From NCBI RefSeq assembly GCF_958298935.1, contig NC_084942.1, forward strand, positions 18,545,501 through 18,609,500: a DNA stretch of 64,000 nt, given 5' to 3'. Both the position numbers and the translations under genes were made by a program. The notes under the pieces were generated by a model. That model ran no database searches. It saw only the letters and a program-made list of their open reading frames with translations, and was not told the DNA's origin. Positions 32,650-43,887 of the stretch are shown piece after piece; within the stretch, counting starts at the first letter, position 1; every line of letters begins with the position of its first letter. Source of the stretch: Phragmites australis (lineage: Eukaryota; Streptophyta; Magnoliopsida; Poales; Poaceae).

Positions 32650-33049
32650 CATGACGGTTAGGCTCGCACAACATAACTGTTTGGGGGTGTAGAACAAAAT
32701 GTGGCCTAGAATTATAGTACAGCATAAGATAGATTGCTTTTTACACTTGTTCAGAAAGCAGCATTTCACGAGGCCAAACAACTGTTATACCATAGCAAAG
32801 AAAGAGGAAACACTCAGTCAGATTTAGATCCAACCTCATCCCTTCCCGTCTCCGGTGACCTCGCTGGCGGTTGGAGGGAGAGGAGCCGCCCCCACCTATG
32901 TAGCCAAAGAGTCTCCTTTGATTTAGTTCCCTTTGCTATAATAGATATGGGTACGAAGGGGACTACGCCTTTGAGCTTCATCGGCAATTCTTCTGGTTCT
33001 CCTCACATTTGAAGGCTCTGGTGTCCTTGCTGGCGTTGAGAGGTGAGGG
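32650..33049. other. Spacer, no recognised gene
   Basis: One ORF (32734-33012, plus) has a moderately GC-rich middle (SLPVSGDLAGGWRERSRPH) but no recognisable domain. It may be a captured fragment. Confidence 0.3.
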
Positions 33050-33820
33050 TGTAACACCCTACTCTTCGACTAAAGCATAAATTTACCTAAAAATTCAAAA
33101 TTTTAGTAGCACCTTCATTCTATTTCGAGATATAACTGACACAACATCATAGACATGACAATATATGATTCATAATCATGATATCAATAGGGAAACAAAT
33201 ATGACTCCTCACTATAATACCATGCCATACAACTTTTTACAGCACAAACGGGTTTTATTCTTCTCTACACAAAGCCTATTCCAAGCAGAAGTGTCAAACT
33301 ACTAATTTGAGTTTTATAACGTGATCAAGGTTATTAACATTTTGGTGCGTGCAAGCTTCTAGATCCCAAAACCATCATGCCAAAACAACATAGGCATAGC
33401 AGTAAAAGAATTAACGGGGTGAGATAAATCCAACAAGTAATAGTTATAAATATACACATATCTCACATATGGTTTAACAACTGAGTTGAAAGCAAAAGAT
33501 TAATCACAAAGATAAACAAGAACATGAGCAAGCAAGAAGTACTCTTCCTCTTGATATAGCACCTGCCAAAACCAATCTCCCAATTATCAGTAAAAACCAC
33601 TACTCCCAGATTGTTAATAAAACCACGATATCATATACTCTAGGGTTTAATATTCTCCAAATGCTATGAAAATATATGAATGCACATGTCATGTTATTTC
33701 TCACCCTTACCCCTTTTTAGATAACATAAGGATATGCATTATACCCATTCTCAAGTAACATATGGTGCAATACCGGTACGATCGTGAATATTGTGTAACA
33801 TAACTTCTAATACATGAGAC
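33050..33820 (+). repeat. LTR-like fragment starting TGTAACACCC
   Basis: TGTAACACCCTACTCTTCGA is the usual start wording of grass gypsy LTRs. The following 700 bp are non-coding and AT-rich. I could not locate a CA end with a 5-bp target duplication, so the call is partial. A CAGGGTCAGCCCTAGAGGGG motif at 33821, with a weak inverted partner GGCTGACCC at 33997-34004, resembles hAT (Tip100) ends and may mark a small separate insert. Confidence 0.4.
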
Positions 33821-34004
33821 CAGGGTCAGCCCTAGAGGGGGCAAAGCGGGGCAGCTGCCCTGGCCCCCAAAACCCAGGGGCCTCTTCCTATATAGGTATA
33901 CATGTATATTACTTATGACCCAATAAAGCACAACAATCTAAATTCTAATCGACCGGCGGCCACAGTTACATGATCGGGCATGGGTTTTGGCCTTTGGCTG
34001 ACCC

Positions 34005-34590
34005 AAAAGAAGCAACATTGCTGATTTAGTTCCTTTACAGCAAGTTAGCAACAGCCCAAATTAGCAATCCTTTCATGTGCAGAGAAGTAGAATAGCCGAT
34101 GAGATCACTTCCTCTCATGTAGTCCCGATCCGCCTCCTACGCCGCATCCATGGACATGCAGACAGCCTGCGCTCCGCCTCGTGCCTTCGCTAATGCTTGC
34201 CGCCGCCACTTCCTCCACCCACGCCGACAACGTCGCTTTATCCCTAGCATCAGTGTATGCTGTGCTGGTGGACGCAGGCGTGCACAACATAGTGCCATGC
34301 CAGAGCATATGATCAATTTCCTCAGCGCGCCCTTGCCCGCGGCCCTCGCCTCCTTTGGGCGCTACGTGGTAGACTACGTCCTCGTCAGCCGTCCGATCCT
34401 ATGGATAAACTTTAAGTATTGATTAGAATAATTTTTTAATTTACCAAATATTAAATTTATAATCTATATATTAATTATTTTTTTATGTTTCAATACAATG
34501 ATCTCCGTTTTTAGTTTCACTCGAGCCACCAAAATCTCTGGATCACCGTTGCATGAGATGCTTATGACATGCTTCGTGTATAAATAAAAG
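34005..34590. other. Spacer with a GC-rich island, no recognised gene
   Basis: The island 34100-34400 has ORFs on both strands (34150-34422 plus; 34105-34308 minus) but no domain. The rest is AT-rich. Confidence 0.3.
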
Positions 34591-35748
34591 GGTTAATTAG
34601 ATACGCGGTATTACAAATTTTCAGGAATCGAAAAATACCATTACAAATTAGGTATTTGTAACCATATCATTACAAACTTGCTTCTTCCACACCCGTACCA
34701 TTTTATACACCCAGAACACAGAACCATACCTTTCACTTGCCATGCATTTCCGTATGGACCAATTTGACCCTGGTCCGAGCCATTTTGTTAGCCCTGAGTA
34801 TTTTGCTCCTAGTTTGGATTGGCAGCTAGATGAGGCCGTTCCTACGGTGGATGAGGCCCCAGAGGATCCAGGCCTTCCTCCACCGACGCGGCTTCTTCGC
34901 GGAGAAATCTTCGACAAGAGAATTGGTGCTGAACCGATGATGGTCGAGCAGGTCTTCGGCGTAGTGGAAGTGGTAGAACTCCAAGCTCCCGATTGGGGGG
35001 GGGGGGGGGAGTCCTTGCCATTGGTAATGGTGGCCGGCGCGGCCACTGGCACTGGCTTTGGGCCGGAGACTTCGAAGGACCTACGCACGGAGCTGGACTG
35101 GTCCAGGATCCGGCGCCTCCGGCTTGACGAGTCCATGGAGTAGTTTGGCATCTGCACCGAGCCACCGGGGATTTGACTGTCGAAGTGCTCGACGATGTCG
35201 GCAGGGGAGTCCTCGAGTGCGGAGAGGATGGGCGAGAGGCGGGAGGGTGGTGGGGTTGTGCGGCCAAGACCAATGCCAGTGCCGGCGCCGAACAAGGCGA
35301 CGCCGAAGCATCCGACTGATTAGGGTCACGATTCAAATTGATTAGCCGAGCGGTCAAATCGGGAGGCGGTGACGTGAGATTCTTCGATCTGCGGGGGGGC
35401 TCTCACCTTGGGTATTTTGGGGGGAGGAACGGATGAGGAGGATGGGGACGGGCGCTTGGCGACGGCTGCGGCGGCGGAGCTCCGGAGTCTCCACCATGGC
35501 GTTCGCCGGAGGCGCTGCTCCTCTTCTTTTCCACCCCTCCAGCGAGAGGAACTCTTTTGGCTTTGGGCAAGGTCAGATTGGTCCATACGGAAATACGCGA
35601 CTCATGAAAAGTATGATTTTGTGTCTTGGGTGTACAAAATGGTATGAGTGTGGAAGAAGCAAGTTTGTAATGGTATGGTTATAAATACCTAATTTGTAAT
35701 GATTTTTTTTATTCCTGCAAATTTATAATAACACGCATCTAATTAACC
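34591..35748. mobile_element. Pack-MULE-like element with ~180-bp TIRs and GC-rich cargo
   Basis: The left terminus GGTTAATTAGATACG and the inverted right terminus GGTTAATTAGATGCG continue as an inverted repeat for about 180 bp, sharing CCATTACAAATTAGGTATTT, CATTACAAACTTGCTTCTTC and TTTCCGTATGGACCAAT. Flanks TAAATAAAAG and TAAAATAAAA form an imperfect AT-rich target duplication. The interior (34790-35560) is much more GC-rich than its surroundings and carries long ORFs on both strands but no transposase. A G13 run lies at about 34997-35009. Confidence 0.72.
34648..35295 (-). other. Longest ORF of the Pack-MULE-like cargo, possible captured exon
   Basis: The 215-codon minus-strand frame begins MFGAGTGIGLGRTTPPPSRL and has LSPILSALEDSPADIVEHFD; its C-terminal 60 residues are TIR-encoded. 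The plus-strand ORF 34742-35143 overlaps it. I do not recognise a family. Low-complexity Ser/Pro content warns that it may be non-coding. If real, it is a fusion of captured host sequence with TIR sequence, as in expressed Pack-MULEs. Confidence 0.3.
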
Positions 35749-35759
35749 TAAAATAAAAA

Positions 35760-36550
35760 AATATCTTGGAACATACTTACATACTTCATGGATTTTTCAT
35801 ATGAAGAATATATGCAACCGAAAAACGATAGGATAGTCCATTTTGATGAAATATCCTAGATTCAACATAGTTAGAAACCATCTCCAATCTCAATTGGAAC
35901 ACCATAACCATCACAATTTTATGTCAGTGACATGGCATGAACAATGCTTATGAGATGGCATGAATGCAGCATAGTACATATGAATGATTGAGCATCATAC
36001 ACCAATACAGGTGCTTTATATATTCTGAAATCAATCAAGACTAATATCCATTTGGCATACTTCATCTCAAGACGGCAATCTCAATAATGGAATTGATAAA
36101 GATTAGCACAAGCATCAGCACATTCTCATGCATGTATTATCAACCAGATGCACTAGCTACAGATTAAAAACTGAATGTGTATGTCTTGTTGGTTGTAGTT
36201 ATGATAAGTAGACAAAGCATCTGGTTGTAAAATTATAGGAAATTGTTGCAACTGGAAGGAACAGTCAGTCTTAACCTCATAATGTTAGTATTCTGGGGAT
36301 TTTAATGGTGCATACGCTAATCCAGCTGCTCCGAAATTTGTTGTGTCATCTCCTTACTATTTTGCTGGAGCATCTTACAGTTTCTGGCTTATCATTTCTT
36401 GTTATTGACAGCGTTGCTATGAGATACATGTTAATATTACCGATGATTTAACTCTGGGTGGTGAGAGAGCACAAGTCTGTGACATGATGTGCCAGGATTA
36501 TTGAGAACTTGTGATAGGTCAATCCCAATTATTGTTTGGATTTGTTCTGC
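35760..36550. other. Spacer and decayed intron sequence upstream of the Misato fragment
   Basis: AT-rich with no ORF. Part of 36300-36550 probably belongs to introns or worn exons of the Misato-like gene, whose earlier exons are absent from the window. Confidence 0.4.
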
Positions 36551-36556
36551 TAACAG

Positions 36557-37999
36557 TTTTTTTTTTAACCTTGCTTCTTCTGGTTACTTTTCACCTTTGC
36601 TTTCTGTACAAGATGAGAAACGCTTCCACTCTAGTGCCGTTTGTGCTGCAGCAATACATTCAGTATCTGTTCCATGTAGACTACAACATGTGGGCCCGGC
36701 TTCAGACCTAGCACATTCATTTGGTAACCTTGATATTGGTGAGCTTGCGCACATGATATCTGATCAAGGTAGGCAGAACATGATTGCTGCTCTGGATTTA
36801 GCAATGCCCGCCCCTTCTTTGACAGGTGCACAATATATTCCTTGTTTGATCAAATATGAATGTAAATAGATCTTGCTTGCTAACGACATACTCCTGATTT
36901 TCAGATAGAAAAGATCTGGGGAACATACAGAGGAGCTTGCAGCTTGCACTCTTTGACCCCTGAAATCAGTGATGAAGATATAGATCCTTATGATGTTGAA
37001 TCATTGGTGGTCCATGGAACTCTGGATGCAGGTTTGTCTATCTTATTCCTTAGGATCAATTTTATTTGTATCTTCTGTCATTTTACTTGAGTTCCCTTTT
37101 TTCAAACTTACTTCGTCTGCTAAACTTTCGCAATATTCAAGGCATGGCTAAATTTTCCTTGCACATTTGCATCTGGATCTACAAATGCTCAATCTACATT
37201 CGTTGATATAGGTAGGCATAGAGCTTCCATATCACAAGTAAAGGACTCTGTCTGCTCTGCTTTTGAAGGCAGGGTGAACAAACCAAAGTTCACTCATCTC
37301 TCGGTATCACAATGCCCCCTTCCAATCCCACTCCTGTTCCCATCCATCTTCGGAAGCAACATATAGGGGTGGAAATGGATGGCAGGAAATCCGAATTATC
37401 CGATTCCGTATCCGTTAAAATACGAATATGGATATTTGTATCCGTATTCGTTTCTGAAATGGATACTAAAATGGATATATCCGAATTCGTTTTCGAGATT
37501 CGGATTCAAATGTGGATATCCGAATTCGAGATATATCCGATTCGTATCCGTATCCGCCAACCAGGGAACCAAATTTTGCTAAAGTTTTAGAAATTTCAGA
37601 TATGAACGAAATTCCAACCCAATTAAATTGGAACAAATTTCAGTTAAATTTGATCAAAAATTTAAATTTCCAACATGAATTTTGAAAAAAATTCTAAAAT
37701 TTCGGCCCAATCAAATTAGAACAAATTTCAATCGAATTTTATCAAATTTTAGTCATTTTTTTTCAAAAATTTAAATTTCCGACCTGAATTTCGAAGATCG
37801 AGTAGATATCCGAATGCGGATTCGTATTCGAACTATCCGATTCGTATTCGTATTCGAGGATATCCGAATCCATATTCGCATTTGGATTAAAATATGGTAA
37901 ATCGTACTATCCGAATTCGATTATATGCGTATTCGATCCGTTTCCATCCCTAGCAGCATAGGCCAGCATGGTGAGATCGTCAGAAGGAACCCGGCCAAG
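36557..37999 (+). pseudogene. Misato/DML1 homolog, 3' exons only, interrupted by a hAT element
   Basis: Three exons are readable. 36557-36825 encodes LSVQDEKRFHSSAVCAAAIH, then GNLDIGELAHMISDQGRQNM and DLAMPAPSLT. 36905-37031 encodes RKDLGNIQRSL and, in a shifted frame, LTPEISDEDIDPYDVESLVV. 37212-37363 encodes GRHRASISQVKDSV, then FEGRVNKPKFTHLSVS and LPIPLPFPSIFGSNI. A hAT element follows inside that codon run, and the same exon resumes at about 37961-37999 (GQHGEIVRRNPAK) up to GTAGGTAG. Misato proteins are tubulin-like cytosolic or mitochondrial proteins of about 550-570 residues in plants. The N-terminal two thirds and the last exon are missing. The frame is broken by a 7-bp tandem duplication AGCTTGC (36934-36940, 36941-36947). 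The family assignment is from remembered conserved wording. Confidence 0.75.
37364..37952. mobile_element. Non-autonomous hAT element inserted in a Misato exon
   Basis: 589 bp. Left end TAGGGGTGGAAATGGAT, right end ATCCGTTTCCATCCCTA (inverted: TAGGGATGGAAACGGAT). The 8-bp target duplication is GCAACATA (37356-37363) and GCAGCATA (37953-37960), 7 of 8 identical. The interior consists of ATCCGAATTCG/CGGATATCCG repeats. No ORF of transposase type. Confidence 0.92.
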
Positions 38000-38693
38000 G
38001 TAGGTAGGCAGCCCTTATCAGGTGGTGGCCCACCGTATTCATTCCGGTTGGCAGTGTGACATGCTTGTTTATAATGATGTGACTTAGCTTCCCCTCCTTT
38101 GCACCACAACTCCTCTTTTCTTTCCCATTCCCACAACTCACCGCAAGTGCACAGACAAAGGAGAGTAGCATGCAAATAACATAACAATAGCACATAGTAC
38201 AAGTTCTAAATCATAACAATACAAATATACGTCTAAGTATAAGAACGTCAATAGACACCTCTGGCCCGCTTGTTGGGCCCTCCTCTCACTTGGCGTCGTA
38301 TCTTGACGTCCCATCCTGCTTGTACGAGGTGCTCAGCGCAATATGTGGTGGTAGAGACTTCCTAGATTGCCCAGCCACGTCGTCACGTCCTCCGCGGTAC
38401 GAAGCATGATGTATGGCACCTTGACAACATCGTGCAAGGCGAACTTAGCCGATCTACGAGGGCAAAGAGGTCGGCTCCCACCTCCTCGTAGATGTCCTTT
38501 TGAGGAACAATTAAAATTCAAAGTTATGAAATGCTTTCCAATTCACGAATAGATGTTCAAAATACTAACCAGGTAGTTGTATGTAGCAGGAGGGCGCATG
38601 GCGAACGTGTCGCTGATGCTCGCCTGGTGGGGAACCCCACTCTGCTGCTCCGGGAAGCACCTCCGACGTGTTGCCCCATGAAACCAATGGAGG
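38000..38693. other. Spacer with possible minus-strand TE fragments
   Basis: GC-rich bits at 38270-38520 and 38580-38690 have short ORFs on both strands (for example 38557-38751 minus) that look like plant mobile-domain type TE remains, but I cannot name a family. Confidence 0.3.
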
Positions 38694-39295
38694 TCATTGA
38701 AGAAAGGAAAGTCACAGAAGAATGTCTATGTGGGCTGGGGTTCGAAAGCACTCATTGGCTTCCTTTCATCAATAGGCAAAGATACATCAAAATCTCTAGA
38801 TCAAATTGGTGCTGCCGAAGTTGTGAAGGAGTACATTCGTCAAAAAGGTCTTTTGCAAAAAGATAAGAAAAAGCATGTCATATGTGATGACAAGATCCGT
38901 TCTTTGTCTAGGAAATCGAAACTAATTTACAACAGGATATATAGCTTGCTTGAAAGGCGTATTGCTGAAAATCTTACATCAGAGGATGAAACTCTTTATA
39001 GTTCTGAGGATAACAATGATTCGGTTATGAAAAAGAAAGCTCGGACTGTGAGCTATGAGTCCAGTACTCCAAAGCGCACTTCAGAAATAAACAAGGGATG
39101 CTTTGCTTCCCTTGTTCGCGATAACATTAAGTTGAGCTATTTGAAGCGATCTTTATTTATGGACCTACTAAAGGACCCAGATACATTTGGAAGTAAAGTT
39201 ATTGGCTGTTTTGATAGAGTAAAGAATGATCCTAAAGATTTTAGTTACCAGATGCCTAAAAGGTTGTACCAACTCGGAGAAGTAACAAGTAACTC
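38694..39295 (+). pseudogene. SWIB-Plus3 domain gene fragment (NERD / zinc finger CCCH 19/44-like)
   Basis: One open stretch encodes a SWIB/MDM2 domain (YVGWGSKALIGFLSSIGKDT ... AAEVVKEYIRQKGLLQKDKK ... LIYNRIYSLLERRI), an acidic Ser-rich linker (LTSEDETLYSSEDNNDS), then the start of a Plus3 domain (CFASLVRDNIKLSYLKRSLF ... KVIGCFDRVKNDPKDF ... YQMPKRLYQLGEVT). This is the middle of plant NERD-type proteins, which act in RNA-directed chromatin silencing, or their close CCCH-type relatives. The PHD, GYF and CCCH parts are missing, a stop lies just before (TGA at about 38699 in frame with the upstream codons), and no introns are seen. A capture or partial duplication is likely. Confidence 0.72.
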
Positions 39296-39402
39296 TCAAC
39301 TCTTAACATGATTATTATGAGTATTTATCTTGAGTTACTAGATACCTAAAAGGTTGTACCAACTTGCAGAAGTAACAGGTAATGCTCAACTCTTAACTCT
39401 TA
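39250..39402 (+). repeat. Local direct duplication at the end of the SWIB-Plus3 fragment
   Basis: The segment 39252-39310 (CCTAAAAGGTTGTACCAAC ... CTCTCAACTCTTAAC) recurs at 39344-39400 with a few changes. It duplicates the final codons plus intron start (GTAACAGGTAATG). Confidence 0.75.
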
Positions 39403-39677
39403 GTAGCAGGAACTCGTTTTGTCATTATATTAATAGAATTATTATGAGTGTTTATCTTGCATATTTTAACGTCACACTGAGCAATGACACCTTGAATATA
39501 ATAATACCTTATATCAATGTGATTTTTTTTTCATGGATATATGATCTTTGTAAGGTAAATAGTACTCTGGCTATCACAAAATATATTAATGCAAGAATTA
39601 TCTCCACAAAACTTAGTGTACAAACCTCTTAACCAAACAGTTTCTTGCATCCTTCAGAAATAGTCATATATTCAGTT

Positions 39678-39920
39678 TTAATAGTTGACAAAGCAATTGT
39701 AGCAACAAACATAATTTTCAACTAGCATCACAATCACTAATTGTGAAAACATAACATGTGAGAGATCTTCTCTTATCCAAATCATCAGCATAATCAGAGT
39801 CAACACAACTAATAAGTCTATCTCCAAATTTCTCAAACTGCAAACAAGCATAGAAGCATCGTGTAAAAATATGAAAATCAATTGAACAATTTTCCAATGC
39901 TTTTTGCTAGGATTAGCCAT
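39678..39920 (-). pseudogene. Copia RNase H remnant
   Basis: Broken frame with phrases such as NLEIDLL, DSDYADD-like coding in the adjacent frame and LSHVMFSQLVI, corresponding to the start of copia RNase H. Frameshifted. Confidence 0.5.
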
Positions 39921-40282
39921 GTGCTCATGTATCTACTGATAATACTCAGTGCATGAGATAAATCAGGATGAGGACAAATCATGACATACATAAGTAAATC
40001 AACTGCATTTGAATATGAAATTCTAGATATGTACCCAATATTACAATATAACTCAGGACATAAAGTTAAAAATAATTTGAAATACGTAACTAATTAAGTA
40101 CTCACTGGTTTTGCGTCATGCATATTAAAATAATGAAAGACATTCTCAATATAGCATTGCTAACTAAGGTATAACTTGCCAGCTTTTCTCTCTCCAATAA
40201 TCTACATGCTAAGAATTTCCTTTGTTGTACCCATGTCTTTTATCTCAAATTCATTATTCAACTGTAATTTTAATTTGGCTAT

Positions 40283-40648
40283 TTATGATTTATCTTTTAC
40301 AGCAATCAACATATCATCGATATAGAGAACCAAATAAATAGTTAAACTATTAACAATTTTTAAATGGACATAACTATCATAATCAGAACGCTTAAAATCA
40401 TTAGAGAGCATAAATAAGTCAAATCTCTTGTACCACTGTCTGAGGGATTGCTTCAAACCATAAAGAGATTTCTTTATTTTACATACAAAATTTTCTTTTC
40501 TAGGAATAATAAAACCTTCATATTGATACATATAAATGTCTTCATCTAACTCCCTATGTAAGAATACAGTTTTAATATCTAATTGCTCAAGTTCATAATT
40601 ATGCATAGCAATAATGCTGAGTAAAGTATGAATAAAATTGTTTTTCAC
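40283..40648 (-). pseudogene. Copia reverse transcriptase fragment
   Basis: The 121-codon frame contains LEQLDIKTVFLHRELDEDIY, KKSLYGLKQSLRQWYKRFD and YLVLYIDDMLIAVKDKS. The catalytic motif reads YIDDM. The protein stops on both sides. Confidence 0.88.
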
Positions 40649-41255
40649 AACAGTGAAGAAGACATCATTATAATTAATACTAGAATCCTGTTGTAACCTT
40701 TAGCAACCAAATTTGTTTTATACCTTGTTGTTTCATTAGGAGAAATACACTCATTTCTTTTGAAAATCCACTTGCAACGGACAAACTTTTTCTCTTTTGG
40801 CAATTTGACTAAATCACAAGTATTGTTCTTTTCAAGTGACTCAATCTCAACTAATTATTACAATCAGCAGAAGTAATAACCTTATTATAATTAGAATATT
40901 ATGCATTACTTTCAACCTCTTCTACACAACTCAAAGCATAAGCAACAATATTATACTCCTCAATTAACCTCTTGTTTGGATTAATATGCCTTTTAGACCT
41001 GTCAACTGTAAAAAAAAATTGTGTAGGCTACACAACGAGAGAAGAAGTTGGAACAGTAGATGAATCATTATCAATAAATAATTTTTCAAAAATAGGTGCA
41101 TCTTGGATAATAATATCTGGTGTATGTTCTGCATTAATAAAATACTCCACCTACACGCTAGATCTCTGCTGACTATGAATATGAACATTATACATCATAG
41201 TAGATTTATGAAAGACAATATTCCTACTAATCATAACCTTTGGTCTTTGAAGATT

Positions 41256-41519
41256 CTATAATTTATAACCTTTAACACTAGATTTATAACCAAGAAATAT
41301 AAACTTAACAACTCTAGACTCTAATTTACCATTATCAACGTGAGTATAACTAGGACAACTGAAAACTCTCAATTCTAAATAATCACCTAGAGAACCAGAC
41401 CATAAATAAATTTGAGTTTTCTTATCAATGGTAATATTGGGTGGCAGATTAATAAAATGGCAAGCGATGGAAATAGGTTCAGCCCAAAAACGCTTATGCA
41501 AACCTGCATTAGACAACAT
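41256..41519 (-). pseudogene. Copia integrase C-terminal fragment
   Basis: 87 codons with LHKRFWAEPISIACHFINL and VFSCPSYTHVDNGKLESR, then FIFLGYKSSVKGYKL, typical of the copia integrase C-terminal (GKGY-like) region. The catalytic core upstream is broken. Confidence 0.85.
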
Positions 41520-42525
41520 GCAACAAGCCCTTCAGATGATAATTTTATTTAACTCAGCTACACTATTTTATTGTGGAGTATGAGGAATAGTGTAGTGTCA
41601 TAAAATGACTCTATACTTACAATATGAATTAAATTTATCAAAACAAAATTTCATCCCATTGTCAGTGCAGAACTTCTTTATCTTCTTTTCAGTTTGCCTT
41701 TTAACCATAATCTTTCACTGTTGAAATGTTGAAAATCCTTCTGATTTATGTTTTAAGAAATAAGATTAAACTCTTCTCGAATAATCATCAATAATAGTTA
41801 ACATATAATGAGAACTAGCACCTAGTGAAAGCATGCGAGATGGTCCTAATATAAATCAAAATGCACATAATCAAAAATACTTTCTATTGTATGAACCGAA
41901 GTGTTGAAATTTTACACTCTTATGCTTGCCAAAGATACAATGCTCACAAAATTTTATATACCCAAGACGCATATGCCAAAGATTAATAGCATCATAATCT
42001 GTTGATGTATGCAGACTTATAGCGGCATCACCTATAATTATAGTGCCTCATAGACGATATAAATTGACAGACCTCAAATGACCTTTCATTAAAATAAGGA
42101 AACATTTTTTCACCTTTAAAACACCATCTTCACCAGGCCATTCATACCCTTATTATCAATAGTTTTCAAAGAAATAAGGTTTATTGTCATCTCTGGAATG
42201 TGCCTCGTATCTATCAAAGTTCTAACAATGTTATCATATATCTTTATCATAATAGATCCAATTCTAACAATTGAACGTGGGTTGTCATCACTCATCCAAC
42301 AAAACCAACACCTTGAATAAAATTATAAGTGGTAAACCAGTTTTTATGGATACATATATGAAAAGACACAACATAATCAATTATCCATTCATCACCACTA
42401 TTTGCACATTCAGCAAAAGCAACAAGGGTTTCTCCATCAGAACTACTATCAACAGCAGCAGCAAAAACTTTACCTTCTTCATTAGATTTACATTTTCTCT
42501 TTTATTTGTTCTTCAACTTGTAACA

Positions 42526-42759
42526 TTAAGATATGTCATGATTGTCTTTCTTACAATACCTGCAGAATTTTTTCTTACCTCTGGACTTCAAACGACCCCT
42601 ATAATTGTTCGAACTTTTGCCTCTATGACCGTGATGTGATTTCTTTTTCTTTGTCGTGTCACACATAATCAAACATTCTTCATTAAAAGTCGAGCTATCA
42701 GTAGACATCATATGTTTCATCTTTTCATTAACATGCACTGTCTCATAAACTTCTTTCAA
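42526..42759 (-). pseudogene. Copia gag zinc-knuckle fragment
   Basis: Contains a basic linker (RGKSSNNYRGRLKSRGKKK) followed by FCRYCKKDNHDIS, a CCHC knuckle whose last Cys lies beyond a stop. Confidence 0.7.
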
Positions 42760-43266
42760 TATTAGAATATCATGACTATATAATATGATACCTATAAATT
42801 TTGCAAAAAAACTAGGCTATGAACACAAAAGAATAAGACTCACGTCATCATCATCATATTTTACCTCTATAGACTACAGGTCAGTAATAATCGCCTTGAA
42901 GACCAAAAGATGATTCAACACCTAACAACCCTATTGTAATTTATGCGTGAACAACTTCAACTTCAGATGTATTTTGCTAATAAGATCTTTTGACATGCAG
43001 ATCGATTCCAACTTTAGTCATAAAACAACAGCGATTTTCTCCTATAAAATATTGTTTAACAAATAAAGATGAATTTGAGACAAAACCTTACGATCCTTTT
43101 TCCTTTTCTCATCGAACGAAGACCTCTAATCCTTATTGCCAAAGCTATCAAGCGCATTATTCAGATCAGTATACACCAAAACTATTCGCATCTTAATTTT
43201 CTATAGAGAAACATCTTGTATCACAATATAGTAGTGAAATATCATACTCCAAAGAAGCAATATCGA

Positions 43267-43342
43267 AGAAATGTCTGAGTGCATGAAGAAAAATCAGCAC
43301 AACAAGTGCAAAACGCAAAATTCCTGGTACGCTTGCTAGGTA
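43267..43342 (+). repeat. Direct repeat flanking the 43-kb MULE, left copy
   Basis: AGAAATGTCTGAGTGCATGA to GCTTGCTAGGTA. It is about 94% identical to 44803-44874, apart from a 3-bp gap. Its last 9 bases TGCTAGGTA are also the target duplication of the MULE. Confidence 0.85.
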
Positions 43343-43424
43343 GGCGAAAATACGATTTTGTATAATATACGTGATTGTATTTACTGAAATGGACAACTAT
43401 TTTCTATATTTACGAATTTAGCAC

Positions 43425-43640
43425 ATGTATTCGGCGCACGGTATTCCGAAAACGAATTTTCGGAGCACGGTGTACCGAAAAAGTCATTTTCGACACACGG
43501 TGTGCCGAATACACTATATTCGACACACGGTGTGTCAAAAATGACCTGTATTCGTCACACCGTGTGCGGAATACAGCAAGAGCGTATTTCGGCACACGGT
43601 GTGCCGAATACCAACTGTATTCGGCCACTGTATGCCGAAA
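43425..43640. repeat. Array of imperfect palindromes in the left TIR
   Basis: About six copies of TTCGGCACACGGTGTGCCGAA-like units, 30-45 bp apart (43429, 43460, 43489, 43529, 43551, 43589, 43620 regions). Each is self-complementary around CACAC/GTGTG except for the central base. Confidence 0.8.
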
Positions 43641-43887
43641 TACATGTTTTCTTCGTGCCAGCTTCGGTCTTCATTTCATGTAAGCTATTTCATGTGATTT
43701 GGCTGTGTATTTTATGTTACCAAATTAAAAATTAGTTGGTAATGTAACTGTACATTTCAAAATGCATGAGTAAAAAAGCAGTCTTTAAGACGACCGACAG
43801 TCTTAACAAGGTATATTCGAGCATGCGCAACATTAACCCTTGTATCAGTGATCATCTTAAAATGGCGGTGGAAAGTGATGATGTAGA

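Larger units (their letters stand above)
39640..42990 (-). mobile_element. Ty1/copia element, antisense, heavily decayed
   Basis: On the minus strand the order is gag zinc knuckle (42759-42526), integrase C-terminal part (41519-41256), reverse transcriptase (40648-40283) and RNase H remains (39920-39678), as in Tnt1/Tork-type copia elements. All parts carry stops or shifts. LTRs and target duplication were not found, so both borders are approximate. The AT content is far higher than in the Ale element at the window start. Confidence 0.8.

Noticed and set aside
33821..34004. Complete Tip100-type hAT element
   Set aside because: The CAGGGTCAGCC end is convincing, but the right inverted partner is weak and the flanking 8-mers (CATGAGAC, AAGAAGCA) do not match.
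43425..43640. CRISPR-like array of short repeats
   Set aside because: Repeats are themselves palindromes at irregular spacing, lie inside MULE terminal inverted repeats of a plant genome, and there are no cas genes.
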